Shown piece by piece: positions 1-9,457 of a stretch of DNA of 64,000 nt. This DNA comes from Pseudomonas frederiksbergensis (GTDB taxonomy: Bacteria; Pseudomonadota; Gammaproteobacteria; Pseudomonadales; Pseudomonadaceae): the NCBI RefSeq assembly GCF_003732665.1, contig NZ_MOBP01000022.1, positions 186,001 through 250,000 of the forward strand, in the 5' to 3' direction. The notes beneath the pieces were generated by a model. The model saw nothing but the letters and a program-made list of their open reading frames with translations. It was not told the DNA's origin and searched no databases. The position numbers and the translations under genes were made by a program. Numbering within the stretch: position 1 is the first letter of the stretch; each line of letters starts with the position of its first letter.

Positions 1-56
1 TCAATACACATGGCGACTGATTCACTGCCTTCGCGAGCAAGCCCGCTCCCACAGGG
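1..56. repeat. Right half of a REPIN cut by the window edge
   Basis: The sequence from 31 to 54 is the right arm of the REP motif found throughout this window, and the preceding bases resemble the loop of complete copies. The left arm would lie outside the window. It sits just downstream of the epimerase gene's stop. Confidence 0.8.
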
Positions 57-71
57 TCTTGTGTCAGGTTG

Positions 72-1220
72 TTACTTGGCGGAGAACTTGAACACGGTGT
101 GCTGGGTGTAGGTTTTGCCCGGATCCAGGCGTGTAGACGGGAAGTTTGGCTGGTTCGGCGAGTCCGGATAGTGCTGGGTTTCCAGGGTGAACGCGCTCCA
201 ATGCGCATAGACCTTGCCAGCCTTGCCCTTGACCGTGCCGTCGAGGAAGTTGCTGGTATAGAACTGCACCCCCGGCTCGCTGGTGTAGAGCTGCAAGCGC
301 CGGCCGGATTGGGGATCGCTGACATCGGCGGCGAGTTTGCTCACGTCGCCCTTGGCATCCAGCGCCCAGTTGAAGTCGAATCCGCCCTGTTTCGGCTCGG
401 CGAATTTCAGCTGCGGGTGATCGGCCTTGATGTTTTTGCCGATGGCGGTCGGTTGGGTGAAGTCCATCGGCGTGCCGGCCACGGGGGCCAGTTCACCGGT
501 AGGGATCAGCGTGCCGTCGATCGGCGTGTAATGGCTGGCGTGCAGGGTGGCGAGTTGTTGCAGCACGTCGCCATTACCGGCGCCGGCCAGGTTGAAATAG
601 CTGTGGTTAGTCAGGTTCAGCACCGTGGGTTTGTCGGTGCTGGCCTTGTAGTCGATGCGCAGTTCGTTGTTCTCGGTGAGGCTGTAGGTCACTTCGGTTT
701 TCATATTGCCGGGGAAACCCATTTCACCGTCCTTCGACAGGTAGGTCAGGGTCACGCCCACCGAGTCCTTGCCTTTGCTCGGCTGCGCCTTCCACACGTG
801 CTTGTCGAAACCCTGAGTACCGCCGTGCAAGGAGTTAGGGCCGTCGTTTTTCGGCACCTGGTAGCTTTTGCCATCCAGTTTGAACGCGCCGCCGGCCAGG
901 CGGTTGCCGTAGCGGCCGATGGTCGCGCCGAAGTACGCGGTGCCAGCCTGATAACCCTGGACGTCATCAAAGCCGAGCACGATATCGTCGACCTGACCGT
1001 TCTTGTCCGGCACTTTCAAAGACTGCAACGTCGCGCCGTAGGTAATGACCGTGGCTTGCACGCCATGGCTGTTGCGCAGGATGTATTGCTCGACAGGCGT
1101 GCCGTCATTGGTTTTGCCGAAGGCCTTGTGTTCACTGGACAGGCCGGCGGCGTGGGCGGGAAGGGTGGCGATCATCAGGGACAGTCCGAGGCCGGAGAGC
1201 AGGTAGCGGGATTGAAGCAT
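72..1220 (-). CDS. galM: Secreted aldose 1-epimerase (galactose mutarotase family)
   Basis: The 382-residue protein belongs to the family that interconverts alpha and beta anomers of aldoses such as galactose and glucose. Family motifs are visible in order: GRYGNRLAGG, SLHGG with the first conserved His, NLTNHSYFNL with the second His, and a C-terminal TLETQHYPDSPN carrying the catalytic Glu. Residues 1-24 form a signal peptide ending AHA, so the enzyme is probably periplasmic, unlike cytoplasmic E. coli GalM. The ATG at 1220 has an AGGAAG ribosome site seven bases upstream. No sugar operon accompanies it, so the physiological substrate is not clear from context. Confidence 0.93.
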   Translation of the reverse strand: MLQSRYLLSGLGLSLMIATLPAHAAGLSSEHKAFGKTNDGTPVEQYILRNSHGVQATVITYGATLQSLKVPDKNGQVDDIVLGFDDVQGYQAGTAYFGATIGRYGNRLAGGAFKLDGKSYQVPKNDGPNSLHGGTQGFDKHVWKAQPSKGKDSVGVTLTYLSKDGEMGFPGNMKTEVTYSLTENNELRIDYKASTDKPTVLNLTNHSYFNLAGAGNGDVLQQLATLHASHYTPIDGTLIPTGELAPVAGTPMDFTQPTAIGKNIKADHPQLKFAEPKQGGFDFNWALDAKGDVSKLAADVSDPQSGRRLQLYTSEPGVQFYTSNFLDGTVKGKAGKVYAHWSAFTLETQHYPDSPNQPNFPSTRLDPGKTYTQHTVFKFSAK

Positions 1221-1456
1221 GGTTGATCTTCCTTTTTGTTGTTTTGATCAGTAGTCATACTAAATATAGACTGAATGAAGATTTATAGCCTATAGATCGA
1301 TTTATTCCAGAATAAAGTCTGACTAAATAAGAGGCGGACAATGGCCGGTGATCGGTCCGGCACCGTGAACACTGCACTTTTTCCGATTATCCGGCTCTAT
1401 CCATGGCCAGGCTGCGGCGACTCCCGCCGCGCAGGAATGTGTCAGCCCAAGAACCC

Positions 1457-2194
1457 ATGGCTCGAGTGTCAACCCGCTTTCAAACCCCCATTCGCCTGCT
1501 GGCGTGCCTGACGTTGCTGTTCGCCAGCGGTTGCAGCCAGCAACAGGGCAGCGACGTGATCAGCCAGTTTCGCGAAGGCAAACCCCAGGAGTTCCTCCAG
1601 ACCAGCGTCGATCGCATGGCCACGTTGTCGATGCACGACAACCTCGAAAGCCTGTACCTGCTGATGAGCAAGCTCTACCTGCGCAACCCCCAGGAGCTGA
1701 AGAAATCCGGCTTCCTCGATGCCCGCGCCGCCGAGAAACAAGTGCGCGAGGCCATCGAGCTGCAACAGCCGCTGCCGACCCTGGGCGGCAAAAAAGACCT
1801 GGCGGCGCTGAGCTATGCCATGAGCCCGGAATTTCTCGGAGATCGGGTCGGCGCCTTCATCTATGCCATCGGCAGCATGCTGGTCACCGCCCATGGCAAT
1901 CGGTTGGAGTTCTACATGACCGACGCGATCAACCCGGTCTTCATCAGCAACGCCGCACGCAACATCGAAAAAGCCACGTGGATACTGAGTCAGCGGCAGA
2001 ACAAAAACGGCGAGCCGTTGCTGTTCTCCAATGAGATTTCGGAGGAGGGCAGCAACCTGAGTTTCGCCGTGGAGTTCGGCAAGATCGTGGCGAGGCTGGA
2101 TTTGCTGACGCAGATGCTGGATGAGCGCTACCGAAGGATTGGACTCAACTATGCGCAGAGCTTGCTCTTCCTGAATTTCCTCCCCGTCCAATAA
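1457..2194 (+). CDS. Predicted lipoprotein of unknown function
   Basis: A 245-residue protein with a short basic N-terminus, a hydrophobic stretch and a lipobox LFASGC placing the lipidated Cys at residue 26, so it should be an outer- or inner-membrane lipoprotein. An in-frame ATG at 1403 would push the lipobox to residue 44, so 1457 is preferred, although neither start has a strong ribosome site. The rest looks soluble, mainly helical and free of repeats. I do not recognise a named domain. It is a single gene, divergent from the epimerase and followed by a REPIN. Confidence 0.8.
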   Translation: MARVSTRFQTPIRLLACLTLLFASGCSQQQGSDVISQFREGKPQEFLQTSVDRMATLSMHDNLESLYLLMSKLYLRNPQELKKSGFLDARAAEKQVREAIELQQPLPTLGGKKDLAALSYAMSPEFLGDRVGAFIYAIGSMLVTAHGNRLEFYMTDAINPVFISNAARNIEKATWILSQRQNKNGEPLLFSNEISEEGSNLSFAVEFGKIVARLDLLTQMLDERYRRIGLNYAQSLLFLNFLPVQ

Positions 2195-2210
2195 TCCCCC
2201 CCGCAATCCT

Positions 2211-2303
2211 CTGTGGGAGCGGGCTTGCTCGCGAAAGCGGTGTATCAGCCCATACATGTGGCGACTGATCCAGCGCATTCGCGAGCAAGCCCGCTCCCAC
2301 AGG
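2211..2303. repeat. REPIN (paired inverted REP)
   Basis: Two inverted copies of the TGTGGGAGCGGGCTTGCTCG motif surround a loop of about 45 bases. The element lies between the lipoprotein gene and the TauE/SafE permease gene. Confidence 0.92.
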
Positions 2304-2423
2304 GATTTCGTTGTTCCAGCAGATTTGCTTCAGGCATAACGATAGACCGCATCGATATAAGTGGTTATAAGAAAAATCGCTATGCTGCGGGCCAGTTTTT
2401 CCATGGGTTTTGTGGGCGTATTA

Positions 2424-3209
2424 ATGGATTTCGGAAATTTCGGTCTAGTCGTCGCGGGTTTGGTGGTGGGCTTTATCGTCGGCATGACCGGCGTGGGCGG
2501 CGGTTCACTGATGACGCCGATCCTGTTGTGGTTTGGCGTCAACCCGGCCACGGCGGTGGGCACCGATTTGTTGTACGCGGCCATTACCAAATCCAGCGGT
2601 GTGCTGGTGCACCGCAAAAACCAGAACATCGATTGGGCGATCACCGGTTGGCTGACCCTGGGCAGTGTGCCCGCCGTGGCCATGACCCTGTGGTTCCTCA
2701 GCAGCCTGCACACCGCGCCCGAAACCATGAACGCCATCATCAAGCAGGCCCTGGGCTTCGTGCTGTTCGCCACGGCCCTGGCGATTTTCTTCAAGAAACG
2801 CCTGCTCGACTTCGCCCACAAACGCGCCGGCGGCAACTACAACCCCAGCGGTAAGCGCCTGAACGTGATGACCGTCATCACCGGCCTGATCCTCGGCACC
2901 ATGGTCGCCCTGACCTCCATCGGCGCCGGCGCCCTGGGCACTGTGGCGCTGTTTATCCTCTATCCGCTGCTGCCGACCCGCCGCCTCGTCGGCACCGAAA
3001 TCGCCCACGCCGTGCCCCTGACCCTGGTCGCCGGCCTGGGCCACGCGAGCATGGGCAACATGGATTGGCATGTGCTGGGTTTCCTGTTGATCGGTTCGCT
3101 GCCGGGGATCTGGCTGGGCAGCCACCTGACCGGGCGCATCTCCGATGAACTGCTGCGCCCATGCCTGGCGACGATGCTGTTGTTGATCGGCTATAAATTG
3201 GCGTTCTGA
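2424..3209 (+). CDS. TauE/SafE family sulfite/organosulfur permease
   Basis: An integral membrane protein of about 261 residues with roughly eight hydrophobic helices arranged as two halves. The first half has the glycine-rich motif GMTGVGGGSLMTPIL and the second the matching TSIGAGALGTVALF, the internal duplication typical of the TauE/SafE (formerly DUF81) family. Family members move sulfite, sulfoacetate or related anions across the inner membrane, but the substrate cannot be read from this sequence. In-frame starts at 2361 (GTG), 2382 and 2403 would add 7-21 residues. 2424 is chosen because the first membrane helix follows directly. The gene is flanked by REPINs. Confidence 0.87.
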   Translation: MDFGNFGLVVAGLVVGFIVGMTGVGGGSLMTPILLWFGVNPATAVGTDLLYAAITKSSGVLVHRKNQNIDWAITGWLTLGSVPAVAMTLWFLSSLHTAPETMNAIIKQALGFVLFATALAIFFKKRLLDFAHKRAGGNYNPSGKRLNVMTVITGLILGTMVALTSIGAGALGTVALFILYPLLPTRRLVGTEIAHAVPLTLVAGLGHASMGNMDWHVLGFLLIGSLPGIWLGSHLTGRISDELLRPCLATMLLLIGYKLAF

Positions 3210-3239
3210 CCTTCTTGATTCTTTCTGACCCACCCCTTA

Positions 3240-3333
3240 CCTGTGGGAGCGGGCTTGCTCGCGAAGGCGGCGTGTCAGTCGACATCAGTTTTGACTGACC
3301 CACCGCTTTCGCGAGCAAGCCCGCTCCCACAGG
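3240..3333. repeat. REPIN, identical to the copy at 11757-11850
   Basis: Inverted REP pair whose arms and loop match the copy at 11757-11850 base for base. It lies between the permease gene and the bphO leader region. Confidence 0.93.
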
Positions 3334-3467
3334 TGAGGGGTGGTGTTCAATCATGCAAACAAACCCCTTATCGCCCCCCATAGGTGCTACGGTGACGCGC
3401 CACCCTTTCATCCCAGCGCGGATGACCTGTCGGCATCCCCCCGTGATCGACAAGCAAGAGGTGACCT

Positions 3468-3539
3468 GTGCACGCGTTTATCGACGTCGCTGAGCGACAA
3501 ATCCACGCAGCCGGGTATTGCCTCGACACCTCGTCGTGA
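3468..3539 (+). CDS. Possible 23-codon leader peptide overlapping bphO
   Basis: A GTG at 3468 is preceded by GAGG at 3458-3461 with six-base spacing, a much better ribosome site than any seen for bphO itself. The frame runs 23 codons and stops at TGA 3537-3539, which overlaps the candidate bphO GTG at 3536 as GTGA. This arrangement would couple bphO translation to the leader. There is no homology to judge by, so this is inference from signals only. Alternatively the true bphO start lies elsewhere or the N-terminus has been shifted by an indel. Confidence 0.35.
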   Translation: MHAFIDVAERQIHAAGYCLDTSS

Positions 3540-4135
3540 CGGTCCCGCCCAAGAGTCTGCCGCTGATTCTCAGTGAGCTGCGCATCGCCACCACCCAGCA
3601 GCATCAGGTGCTGGAAAAACGCATTCCGTTTTTCACTGCCGACCAAGCCCTCTACACCCGATTGCTTGAAGCCTATTACGGCTTCTACCGGCCCCTGGAA
3701 AACCTGTTGTTCCAGATCGCCATGAGCATTCCTGACCTGGACTGGCTGATTCGCAGTAAAACCCCTTCGCTTGAAGCCGACCTGTATGCATTGGGCCTGG
3801 ATGCGGACACAATCGCGGCCATTCCCCAATGCCGGTTTTCCCTGCCGATCAAATGCGCGGCCGATGTGCTGGGCGTGCTGTACGTGCTTGAAGGCGCAAC
3901 GTTGGGCGGGCAATCCCTGCGCAATGGCTTGTACTCGCGTCTGAGAATCGATGAACACCGGGGCGGGCGATTTTTTGCGGTGTATGGCACCTCGACCCTG
4001 GTGATGTGGCGTGGTTTTCTCGCCTGCCTGTACGAGGTGCGCGACCCGGCGGAGCGAGCCCGATCGGTGGTGGCCGCCGAGGCGACGTTCAAGACGTTCG
4101 AGCATTGGCTCGAGCAGCGCGGGGTATTGCAATGA
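3536..4135 (+). CDS. bphO: Heme oxygenase (biliverdin-forming), bphO
   Basis: About 200 residues of the bacterial heme oxygenase family, which opens heme to biliverdin, the chromophore of bacteriophytochromes. Near the N-terminus ATTQQHQVLE supplies the probable proximal heme-ligand His, and YVLEGATLGGQ is the distal-helix glycine motif that contacts heme. The stop at 4133-4135 overlaps the ATG of the phytochrome gene (ATGA), the standard two-gene bphO-bphP operon. The start is uncertain: GTG 3536 overlaps the stop of a short upstream frame, and TTG 3518 is the farthest in-frame alternative. The operon context makes a role in chromophore supply likelier than iron scavenging. Confidence 0.93.
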   Translation: MTVPPKSLPLILSELRIATTQQHQVLEKRIPFFTADQALYTRLLEAYYGFYRPLENLLFQIAMSIPDLDWLIRSKTPSLEADLYALGLDADTIAAIPQCRFSLPIKCAADVLGVLYVLEGATLGGQSLRNGLYSRLRIDEHRGGRFFAVYGTSTLVMWRGFLACLYEVRDPAERARSVVAAEATFKTFEHWLEQRGVLQ

Positions 4136-6370
4136 CGCGTCTGAGCGCTGAACAACTCGAGGCCGCCCTCGCGCAATGTGCCAGCGAGCCGATCCGCATT
4201 CCCGGCTCGATCCAGCCCCATGGCGTGCTGCTGACGTTGAGCGAGCCGGGGTTGATCATCGGTCAGGTCAGCAGCAATTGCGCGGCGATGTTCGATCATC
4301 CGGTCGAGGCCTTGTTGCAGCAGCCTTTGGCGAGCTTGACCGGCGTCACAGTGGTGGAGCAGGTCCGGCAGGCGTTGTCCTTGCCAGACCTTGAAGACGC
4401 CAACCCGTTGCTGCTGGAAATCAACGGTCAACGCTTCAATGGCTCCCTCAGCCGCCACGACGCCTTGGTCATTCTTGAGCTGGAACCCTTGCTGGAAGCG
4501 ACCCAGGACAACACCGCCATTCTGCTGCGTGCCTTGCGGCGGATGCAGGCGGCGGCGACCTTGCAGGATTTGTACAGCGTCAGCGTCGAGGAAATCCGCC
4601 ACCTGACCGGTTTCGACCGGGTGTTGATTTACCGTTTTGAAGCGGCCGGTCACGGCCGGTCACGGCCAGGTCATCGGCGAAGCACTGGGCGGTCAATTGC
4701 CGAGTTACCTGGGCCAGTGTTTTCCCGCATCGGACATTCCGCCCCAGGCTCGGGAGCTATACCGCTTGAACTGGATCCGGGTAATTCCCGATGCGCGTTA
4801 TGTGCCGGTGCCGATCCTCCCGGTGCTGCGTCCCGACACCGGGCAACCCCTGGACTTGGGCTACTCGATGTTGCGCAGCGTGTCGCCGATCCATTGCCAA
4901 TACCTGAACAACATGGGCGTGCGCGCGTCCATGAGCCTGTCGCTGCTGGAGCAGGACCGACTCTGGGGCCTGATCACCTGCGCCGACCCTCAGCCGCTGC
5001 TGGTCAGCCACCCGGTGCGCACCATGTGCGCGGCCATCGCCCAATTGCTCAGCGTGCAGATCACTGCGTTGCAAACCCGAGACCTGCAAGCCGAGCGCGA
5101 GCGCAAGTCGCTGTTGATCAACGAGCTGAGCGCTGCCATGCGCCTGGCCACGCACGATGTGCTGGACGGTCTGGCCAATCACCCGCAGCAATTGCTGGGC
5201 TTGACCGGCGCCAGCGGCGTGGCGGTGCTGATCGAGGATCGCTTGCAGTTGATCGGCCAATGCCCGACCGAGGAGCAGGTGCGGGCGCTGTACCTGTGGG
5301 TGCGCGAACAGTGCCTGGACAGCGGCGAGTTGCTGGTGACCGAGCACCTGCAAAGCCTGCATGGCGGCAGTGCCGTCTACAGCGATGTCGCCAGCGGTTT
5401 GCTGGCGTTCGTGCTGCCCAAACCGGTGGACAACGGCGTGATCTGGTTTGGCGCGCAACTGCGTTCCAGCATGCAATGGAGCGGCAACCCCGACGAGCAT
5501 TTCGTCGCCGGCACCGACGCCCATCAACCCCTGCAACCGCGCAAATCTTTTGAGGTCTGGGAACAACAGGTGGAAGGCCGGTCGCGGCCATGGAGCGCCG
5601 CCGATGCCTTCGCCGCGTTGCAACTGCGCCGCGCCGCCATCGAGGACGACCTGGCGCGCCAGGTGCGCCGCGAACACGAAGCGGTGCGGGTGCGCGATGA
5701 GCTGGTGGCCGTGGTGTCCCATGACCTGCGCAACCCCATGACGATCATCATCATGCAATGCGGAATGATGCAGCGCCTGGTTTCCCGGGACGAAGGCAAG
5801 CACACCGTGCGCCTGAGCGCGGCGCTGGGCACCGTGGAAGAGGCGACCTCGCGGATGAACGCGCTGATCGCCGATCTGCTGGATAAATCGAAACTGGACG
5901 CCGGCCAGTACCCGCTCGATTGCAAGCCACTGGATGTGGTCGAGTTGCTGGAGCAGGCGTGCGCGTTGCTGGTGACCCTGACCTCGCACAAGGACATCGA
6001 GCTCAATTGCAGCAGCGTCGCGGGCCTGAGTATCGACGCCGACCCGCAGCGGCTGTTCCAGGTGTTGTCGAACCTGTTGGGCAATGCCATCAAGTTCACT
6101 CAGGCGGGCGGGCGCATCGACGTTCGCGCCTGGCAGGTGGACGACAACGTCATGATCTCGGTGCGCGACAACGGCGGCGGGATTCTCCCGGCGCAATTGC
6201 CACATATTTTTGAACGCTACTGGTCGGTGCGCGAAGGCAACCCCAATGGCAGCGGCCTGGGCTTGTATATCTGCCGCAGCATCGTCCAGGCCCATGGCGG
6301 CAAACTGTGGGCCACAAGCGAGCCGGGTGTGGGCAGTGTGTTTACGTTGTCCCTGCCGGCCATTGCCTAG
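4132..6370 (+). pseudogene. bphP: Bacteriophytochrome histidine kinase, frameshifted by a 10-bp duplication
   Basis: Biliverdin-binding red/far-red light sensor kinase. The first frame (from 4132) has the PAS segment with Cys16 in CASEPIRIPGSIQPHG, the usual biliverdin attachment site. The second frame carries the rest of the GAF domain (PASDIP, SVSPIHCQYLNNMGVRAS), the PHY domain and a kinase module with H-box SHDLRNP (His codon at 5720), N-box NLLGNAIKF, DNGGG and GSGLGLYI. The two frames meet in a 10-bp tandem repeat at 4643-4667. Removing one unit gives a continuous protein of about 742 residues, close to known BphP length. As read, translation ends at 5553 after about 170 genuine residues. 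Real inactivation, a reversible repeat change and a sequence error all remain possible. Confidence 0.93.
4643..4667. repeat. 10-bp tandem repeat (2.5 units) causing the bphP frameshift
   Basis: The unit CGGCCGGTCA occurs two and a half times in tandem, and flanking bases break the period on both sides. One unit would encode AAGHGQVIGE in frame, while the extra ten bases change the frame by one. Confidence 0.95.
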
Positions 6371-6401
6371 GCGCGGTTCCCTGTAGCAACGACCAATCTA
6401 T

Positions 6402-6491
6402 TGTGGGAGCGGGCTTGCTCGCGAATGCGGTGCATCAGTCAATACAGGTGGCGACTGACACACCTTATTCGCGAGCAAGCCCGCTCCCACA
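6402..6491. repeat. REPIN
   Basis: Inverted REP pair downstream of bphP, with both arms close to consensus and a loop of about 40 bases. Confidence 0.92.
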
Positions 6492-6659
6492 TGGGTTATC
6501 TGATCACTTGAAAGCGTGCACACAATCCTTCTTCATCTGTTGCGCAATGCCGCCCCTGACCTAAGCTTTGGCCTAAGCGGAACATATTCGTGGATCGTCA
6601 CCCGGAACGATCGCCGCGATGCGCAATCATTAGAGCGTGGATATCAAAAGGAGATGCGC

Positions 6660-7223
6660 ATGCTCATCAGGTCTTTGACCCTGACAACCTTCCTGGCGCT
6701 TGCCGGCCCTTTGCTCGCCGTCGCTGACGATTCACCGCTGGATGTCGATAAGGGCAGGGCGAGGCCGTTGATCGTGATCACGCGCAGCACCATCGACCCG
6801 GTGTGGCTGAGCCTGAAAAAATCCCTCGACGATCCCGCCAACAAACAGGGGGTCGCCCAACGCAATATCAAGGTCTACAGCGTGTTGAACATGTCCGGCC
6901 AACTCGACGGCAAGGATATGGGCCAGCAGGACACCATGGCCCTGATCCGCTCGCTGAAACTCGGTGCCGGCGCGTTGCCCAAGGTCATCCTGCTGGGCAA
7001 GGATGGCAATGAGAAGATCAACGTGTCGGGGGCCGAATCGAAGTCGGTTGATCTGAAGAAAGTCTTTGACACCATCGACGCACTGCCAGCGGAGGAGAAA
7101 GACATCGCGGCACCGACGCCACCACCGGTCGCGGCCGAACCGGCACCGACCAAAGGCACCAAGGGCACCAAACCGGCCAAGCCTGCCAAGCCTGCGAAAC
7201 CGGCTGAGCAGCCGGATGATTGA
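6660..7223 (+). CDS. DUF4174-type secreted protein with Pro/Lys/Ala tail
   Basis: A 187-residue protein with an N-terminal signal peptide of about 22 residues ending at VADD. The middle (about residues 35-135) matches my recollection of DUF4174, a thioredoxin-like fold without a redox CxxC, including a strand-turn pattern around LPKVILLGKDGNEK. No Cys is seen in this region. The tail is low-complexity, with TKGTKGTKPAKPAKP repeats, and may be a surface-associated linker. AAAAGGAG just upstream favours ATG 6660 over 6654. The gene stands alone between REPINs and its biochemical role is unknown. Confidence 0.82.
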   Translation: MLIRSLTLTTFLALAGPLLAVADDSPLDVDKGRARPLIVITRSTIDPVWLSLKKSLDDPANKQGVAQRNIKVYSVLNMSGQLDGKDMGQQDTMALIRSLKLGAGALPKVILLGKDGNEKINVSGAESKSVDLKKVFDTIDALPAEEKDIAAPTPPPVAAEPAPTKGTKGTKPAKPAKPAKPAEQPDD

Positions 7224-7230
7224 TGAATAC

Positions 7231-7323
7231 CTGTGGGAACGGGTTTTGCTCGCGAAGAGGACGTATCAGTCGACATTGACGTGAGGTGGATGAGCTCTTC
7301 GCTAGCAGGCTCGCTCCCACAGG
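7231..7323. repeat. Degenerate REPIN
   Basis: Both REP arms are recognisable but carry several substitutions (GGGAACGGGTTTTGCTCGCG on the left, CGCTAGCAGGCTCGCTCCCA on the right), so this looks like an old copy. Confidence 0.85.
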
Positions 7324-7341
7324 GAGGATGGGGTTGGCGGG

Positions 7342-8136
7342 TCAGGCGATGGTGTCTACGACGCCGCCGTCTACCCGCAGCGCCGCGCCAGTGGTGGCGG
7401 ATGCCTGGGGCGAGACCACGTAGACCACCATATTCGCCACTTCCTCCATGTTCGCCGCCCGCTGAATGATCGAAGTCGGGCGGTTGGCCATGACAAAGTC
7501 CGCCGCGACTTTTTCCATCGGCTCGCCGGACTTCTGCTGTTCATCCTTGAGCATTTCTTCCAGGCCCTCGGACAACGTCGGCCCCGGCAACACCGCATTC
7601 ACCGTCACCCCGGTGCCCGCCATGCGTTTGGCCAAACCCCGGGAAATCGACAGATTGGACGTCTTGGTGAAGCCGTAATGAATCATGTCCGCCGGAATGT
7701 TCAGCGCCGACTCCGACGAAATAAACACCACCCGACCCCAACCATTGCTGGCCATGTCTTCCAGATAGGCACGGGACAACCGCACGCCAGACATCACGTT
7801 CACCTCGAAAAACTTCTCCCAGACCTCGTCTTCAGTCTGGAAAAAATCCTGCGGGCCATAAATACCAACGTTATTCACCAAAATATCCACCCGAGGCAGG
7901 GCCGCGACCATCGCCTTGCAACCCTCGGCGGTGCCGACATCGGCCGCGACACCACGCACATTGGCGGACGGCAGCAAGTGCTTGAGCTGTGTGACGGCGG
8001 CGTCTACCGCGTCTTGCTTACGGCCATTGATCACCACCTGCGCGCCTGAAAGAGCCAGGCCTTTGGCGATGGCGAAACCGATGCCCTGGGTGGAACCGGT
8101 GATCAGGGCGGTTTTGTTGGATAGATCGATGTTCAT
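7342..8136 (-). CDS. Classical short-chain dehydrogenase/reductase
   Basis: 264 residues with all the landmarks of an SDR: the nucleotide-binding TGSTQGIG near residue 14, the NNVG strand motif, a catalytic Ser in VVFISSESAL and the YGFTK active-site Tyr and Lys. It should be a cytoplasmic NAD(P)H-dependent oxidoreductase on an alcohol or keto group, but the substrate is not deducible. The lone gene is divergent from the MFS carrier gene at 8326, with about 190 bases between them that could hold shared control sequences. Confidence 0.92.
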   Translation of the reverse strand: MNIDLSNKTALITGSTQGIGFAIAKGLALSGAQVVINGRKQDAVDAAVTQLKHLLPSANVRGVAADVGTAEGCKAMVAALPRVDILVNNVGIYGPQDFFQTEDEVWEKFFEVNVMSGVRLSRAYLEDMASNGWGRVVFISSESALNIPADMIHYGFTKTSNLSISRGLAKRMAGTGVTVNAVLPGPTLSEGLEEMLKDEQQKSGEPMEKVAADFVMANRPTSIIQRAANMEEVANMVVYVVSPQASATTGAALRVDGGVVDTIA

Positions 8137-8325
8137 GGGGATCGCTCTCTTGAAGGGGAGGTAAGAGGGATGACTGCGTGGGGGATAGCCTAGTTCAAGT
8201 GATCAGCCTTTCTTTGCCTGATTCAGAACCCTGTGGCTTGACCACTTTTTTGTTAAACCATTTGTCAGAGCCGTCGCTTCACGCCAGTCTGGACCCGACG
8301 ATTTTTGCCAAGGCCTTTCGCTCCC

Positions 8326-9453
8326 ATGTCCGAAAAAACCGCCGACCAACACTCCGCCCGCGCCGCTTCCGTATTGGCCCTGTGTCTACCCGGCGACGTT
8401 CTGTTGTATTTGCTTTTACCCATGCAGCCCCAGGCGTTTGGTATCAGCCTGGCCGAGGCGGGGATTTTGTTGGCGGCGAATCGGTTGGTGCGGATTTTCG
8501 GGTATCGCTATGTGATGGAGTTTTACACCCGCCAGGGCGATCGCCCGGCGTTATTGCTGGCCACCGGGACGGCGGCGGTGTGTGCGTTGGGGTATGCGAC
8601 GTTGTCGGGGTTTTGGTGGTTGTTGCTGTTGCGTCTGGGGTGGGGGTTGTCTTATGCCGCGCTGAATTTGTCCACGCAGGTGATGGCGACCGCCGAGCCT
8701 TTGGGGGCGGCGCGGCGTACCGGGCGGTCGCGGGCGGTGATTGCGGCGGGGCCGATGCTGGCGTTGCCGTTGGGGGCGTTGCTCAGTGTGGAATATGGGC
8801 CGCGGGTGATCTTTTTTGTGATGTTCGCCACCTCGCTGATCGCGATGTGGCTGGCCCTGGGGCTGCCGTCGAAGCCGCACCCGATGGCGGCATCGACCCG
8901 GCGTTTCAAGCGTCCCGACAGTGTGGCGATGTGGTCATTCATCGAAGGCCTGACCCTCGATGGCCTGTTCATCATCGGCCTCTCACTGTTGGCGCAGCAC
9001 CTGCTGGAAGGCAATGCGGTGGTGGTCGCCGGGACGTTGCTGGCGCTGCGTTACGTGTCCGAATTGTTGCTCAGCCCCTTGGGCGGGATCGCGGCCCAGC
9101 GCTGGGGGGCGACGCGGATGTTGATTGTGTTCTCGTTGCTGACGTCGATGGCGCTGATCGGCTTTGGCTTTCATTGGCTGATCGTCGGCGGGGCATTGGT
9201 GCTGGTGCTGCGGGCGCTGCAACTGCCGTTGGTGGTGACGGTGATTGCGCAACGTCACCCGGATAGCGGGCGTGTCCGGGCGTTGGCGGGGAATGCGGTT
9301 TGGCGCGATATCGGGGCGGGTGTGGGGCCGCTGTTGGCCGGGTTTCTGTTGCCGGTGGCGCCGTCGGAGTGGGTGTATACCGGGGCGGCGCTGTGCCTGG
9401 CGGTAAGTGCGTTGGCTTGCAGGGATCGGAAAAAGCTTCAGACCAGCACATAA
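8326..9453 (+). CDS. MFS transporter
   Basis: A 375-residue inner-membrane protein with about twelve hydrophobic helices and short charged loops. The segment after helix 2 (NRLVRIFGYRYVMEF) sits where the major facilitator signature lies, but is diverged. A second NRLVRIFG-like loop is not obvious in the C-half. ATG 8326 begins MSEKTADQ. The gene stands alone, opposite an SDR, so efflux or uptake of a small organic molecule is a guess from family only. Confidence 0.85.
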   Translation: MSEKTADQHSARAASVLALCLPGDVLLYLLLPMQPQAFGISLAEAGILLAANRLVRIFGYRYVMEFYTRQGDRPALLLATGTAAVCALGYATLSGFWWLLLLRLGWGLSYAALNLSTQVMATAEPLGAARRTGRSRAVIAAGPMLALPLGALLSVEYGPRVIFFVMFATSLIAMWLALGLPSKPHPMAASTRRFKRPDSVAMWSFIEGLTLDGLFIIGLSLLAQHLLEGNAVVVAGTLLALRYVSELLLSPLGGIAAQRWGATRMLIVFSLLTSMALIGFGFHWLIVGGALVLVLRALQLPLVVTVIAQRHPDSGRVRALAGNAVWRDIGAGVGPLLAGFLLPVAPSEWVYTGAALCLAVSALACRDRKKLQTST

Positions 9454-9457
9454 CCCC

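Noticed and set aside
3240-3333. REPIN hairpins as ordinary terminators
   Set aside because: They lack T-runs and occur in many contexts, so they are listed as repeats. They may weaken transcription, but this is not shown.
4637-6370. Second bphP frame as an independent kinase gene
   Set aside because: It begins in the middle of the GAF domain with no ribosome site. Removing 10 bases joins it to the upstream PAS part.
8178-9266. 362-codon Val/Ala/Gly-rich frame overlapping the MFS gene
   Set aside because: It is a frame shadow of the transporter, with biased composition and no start signal.
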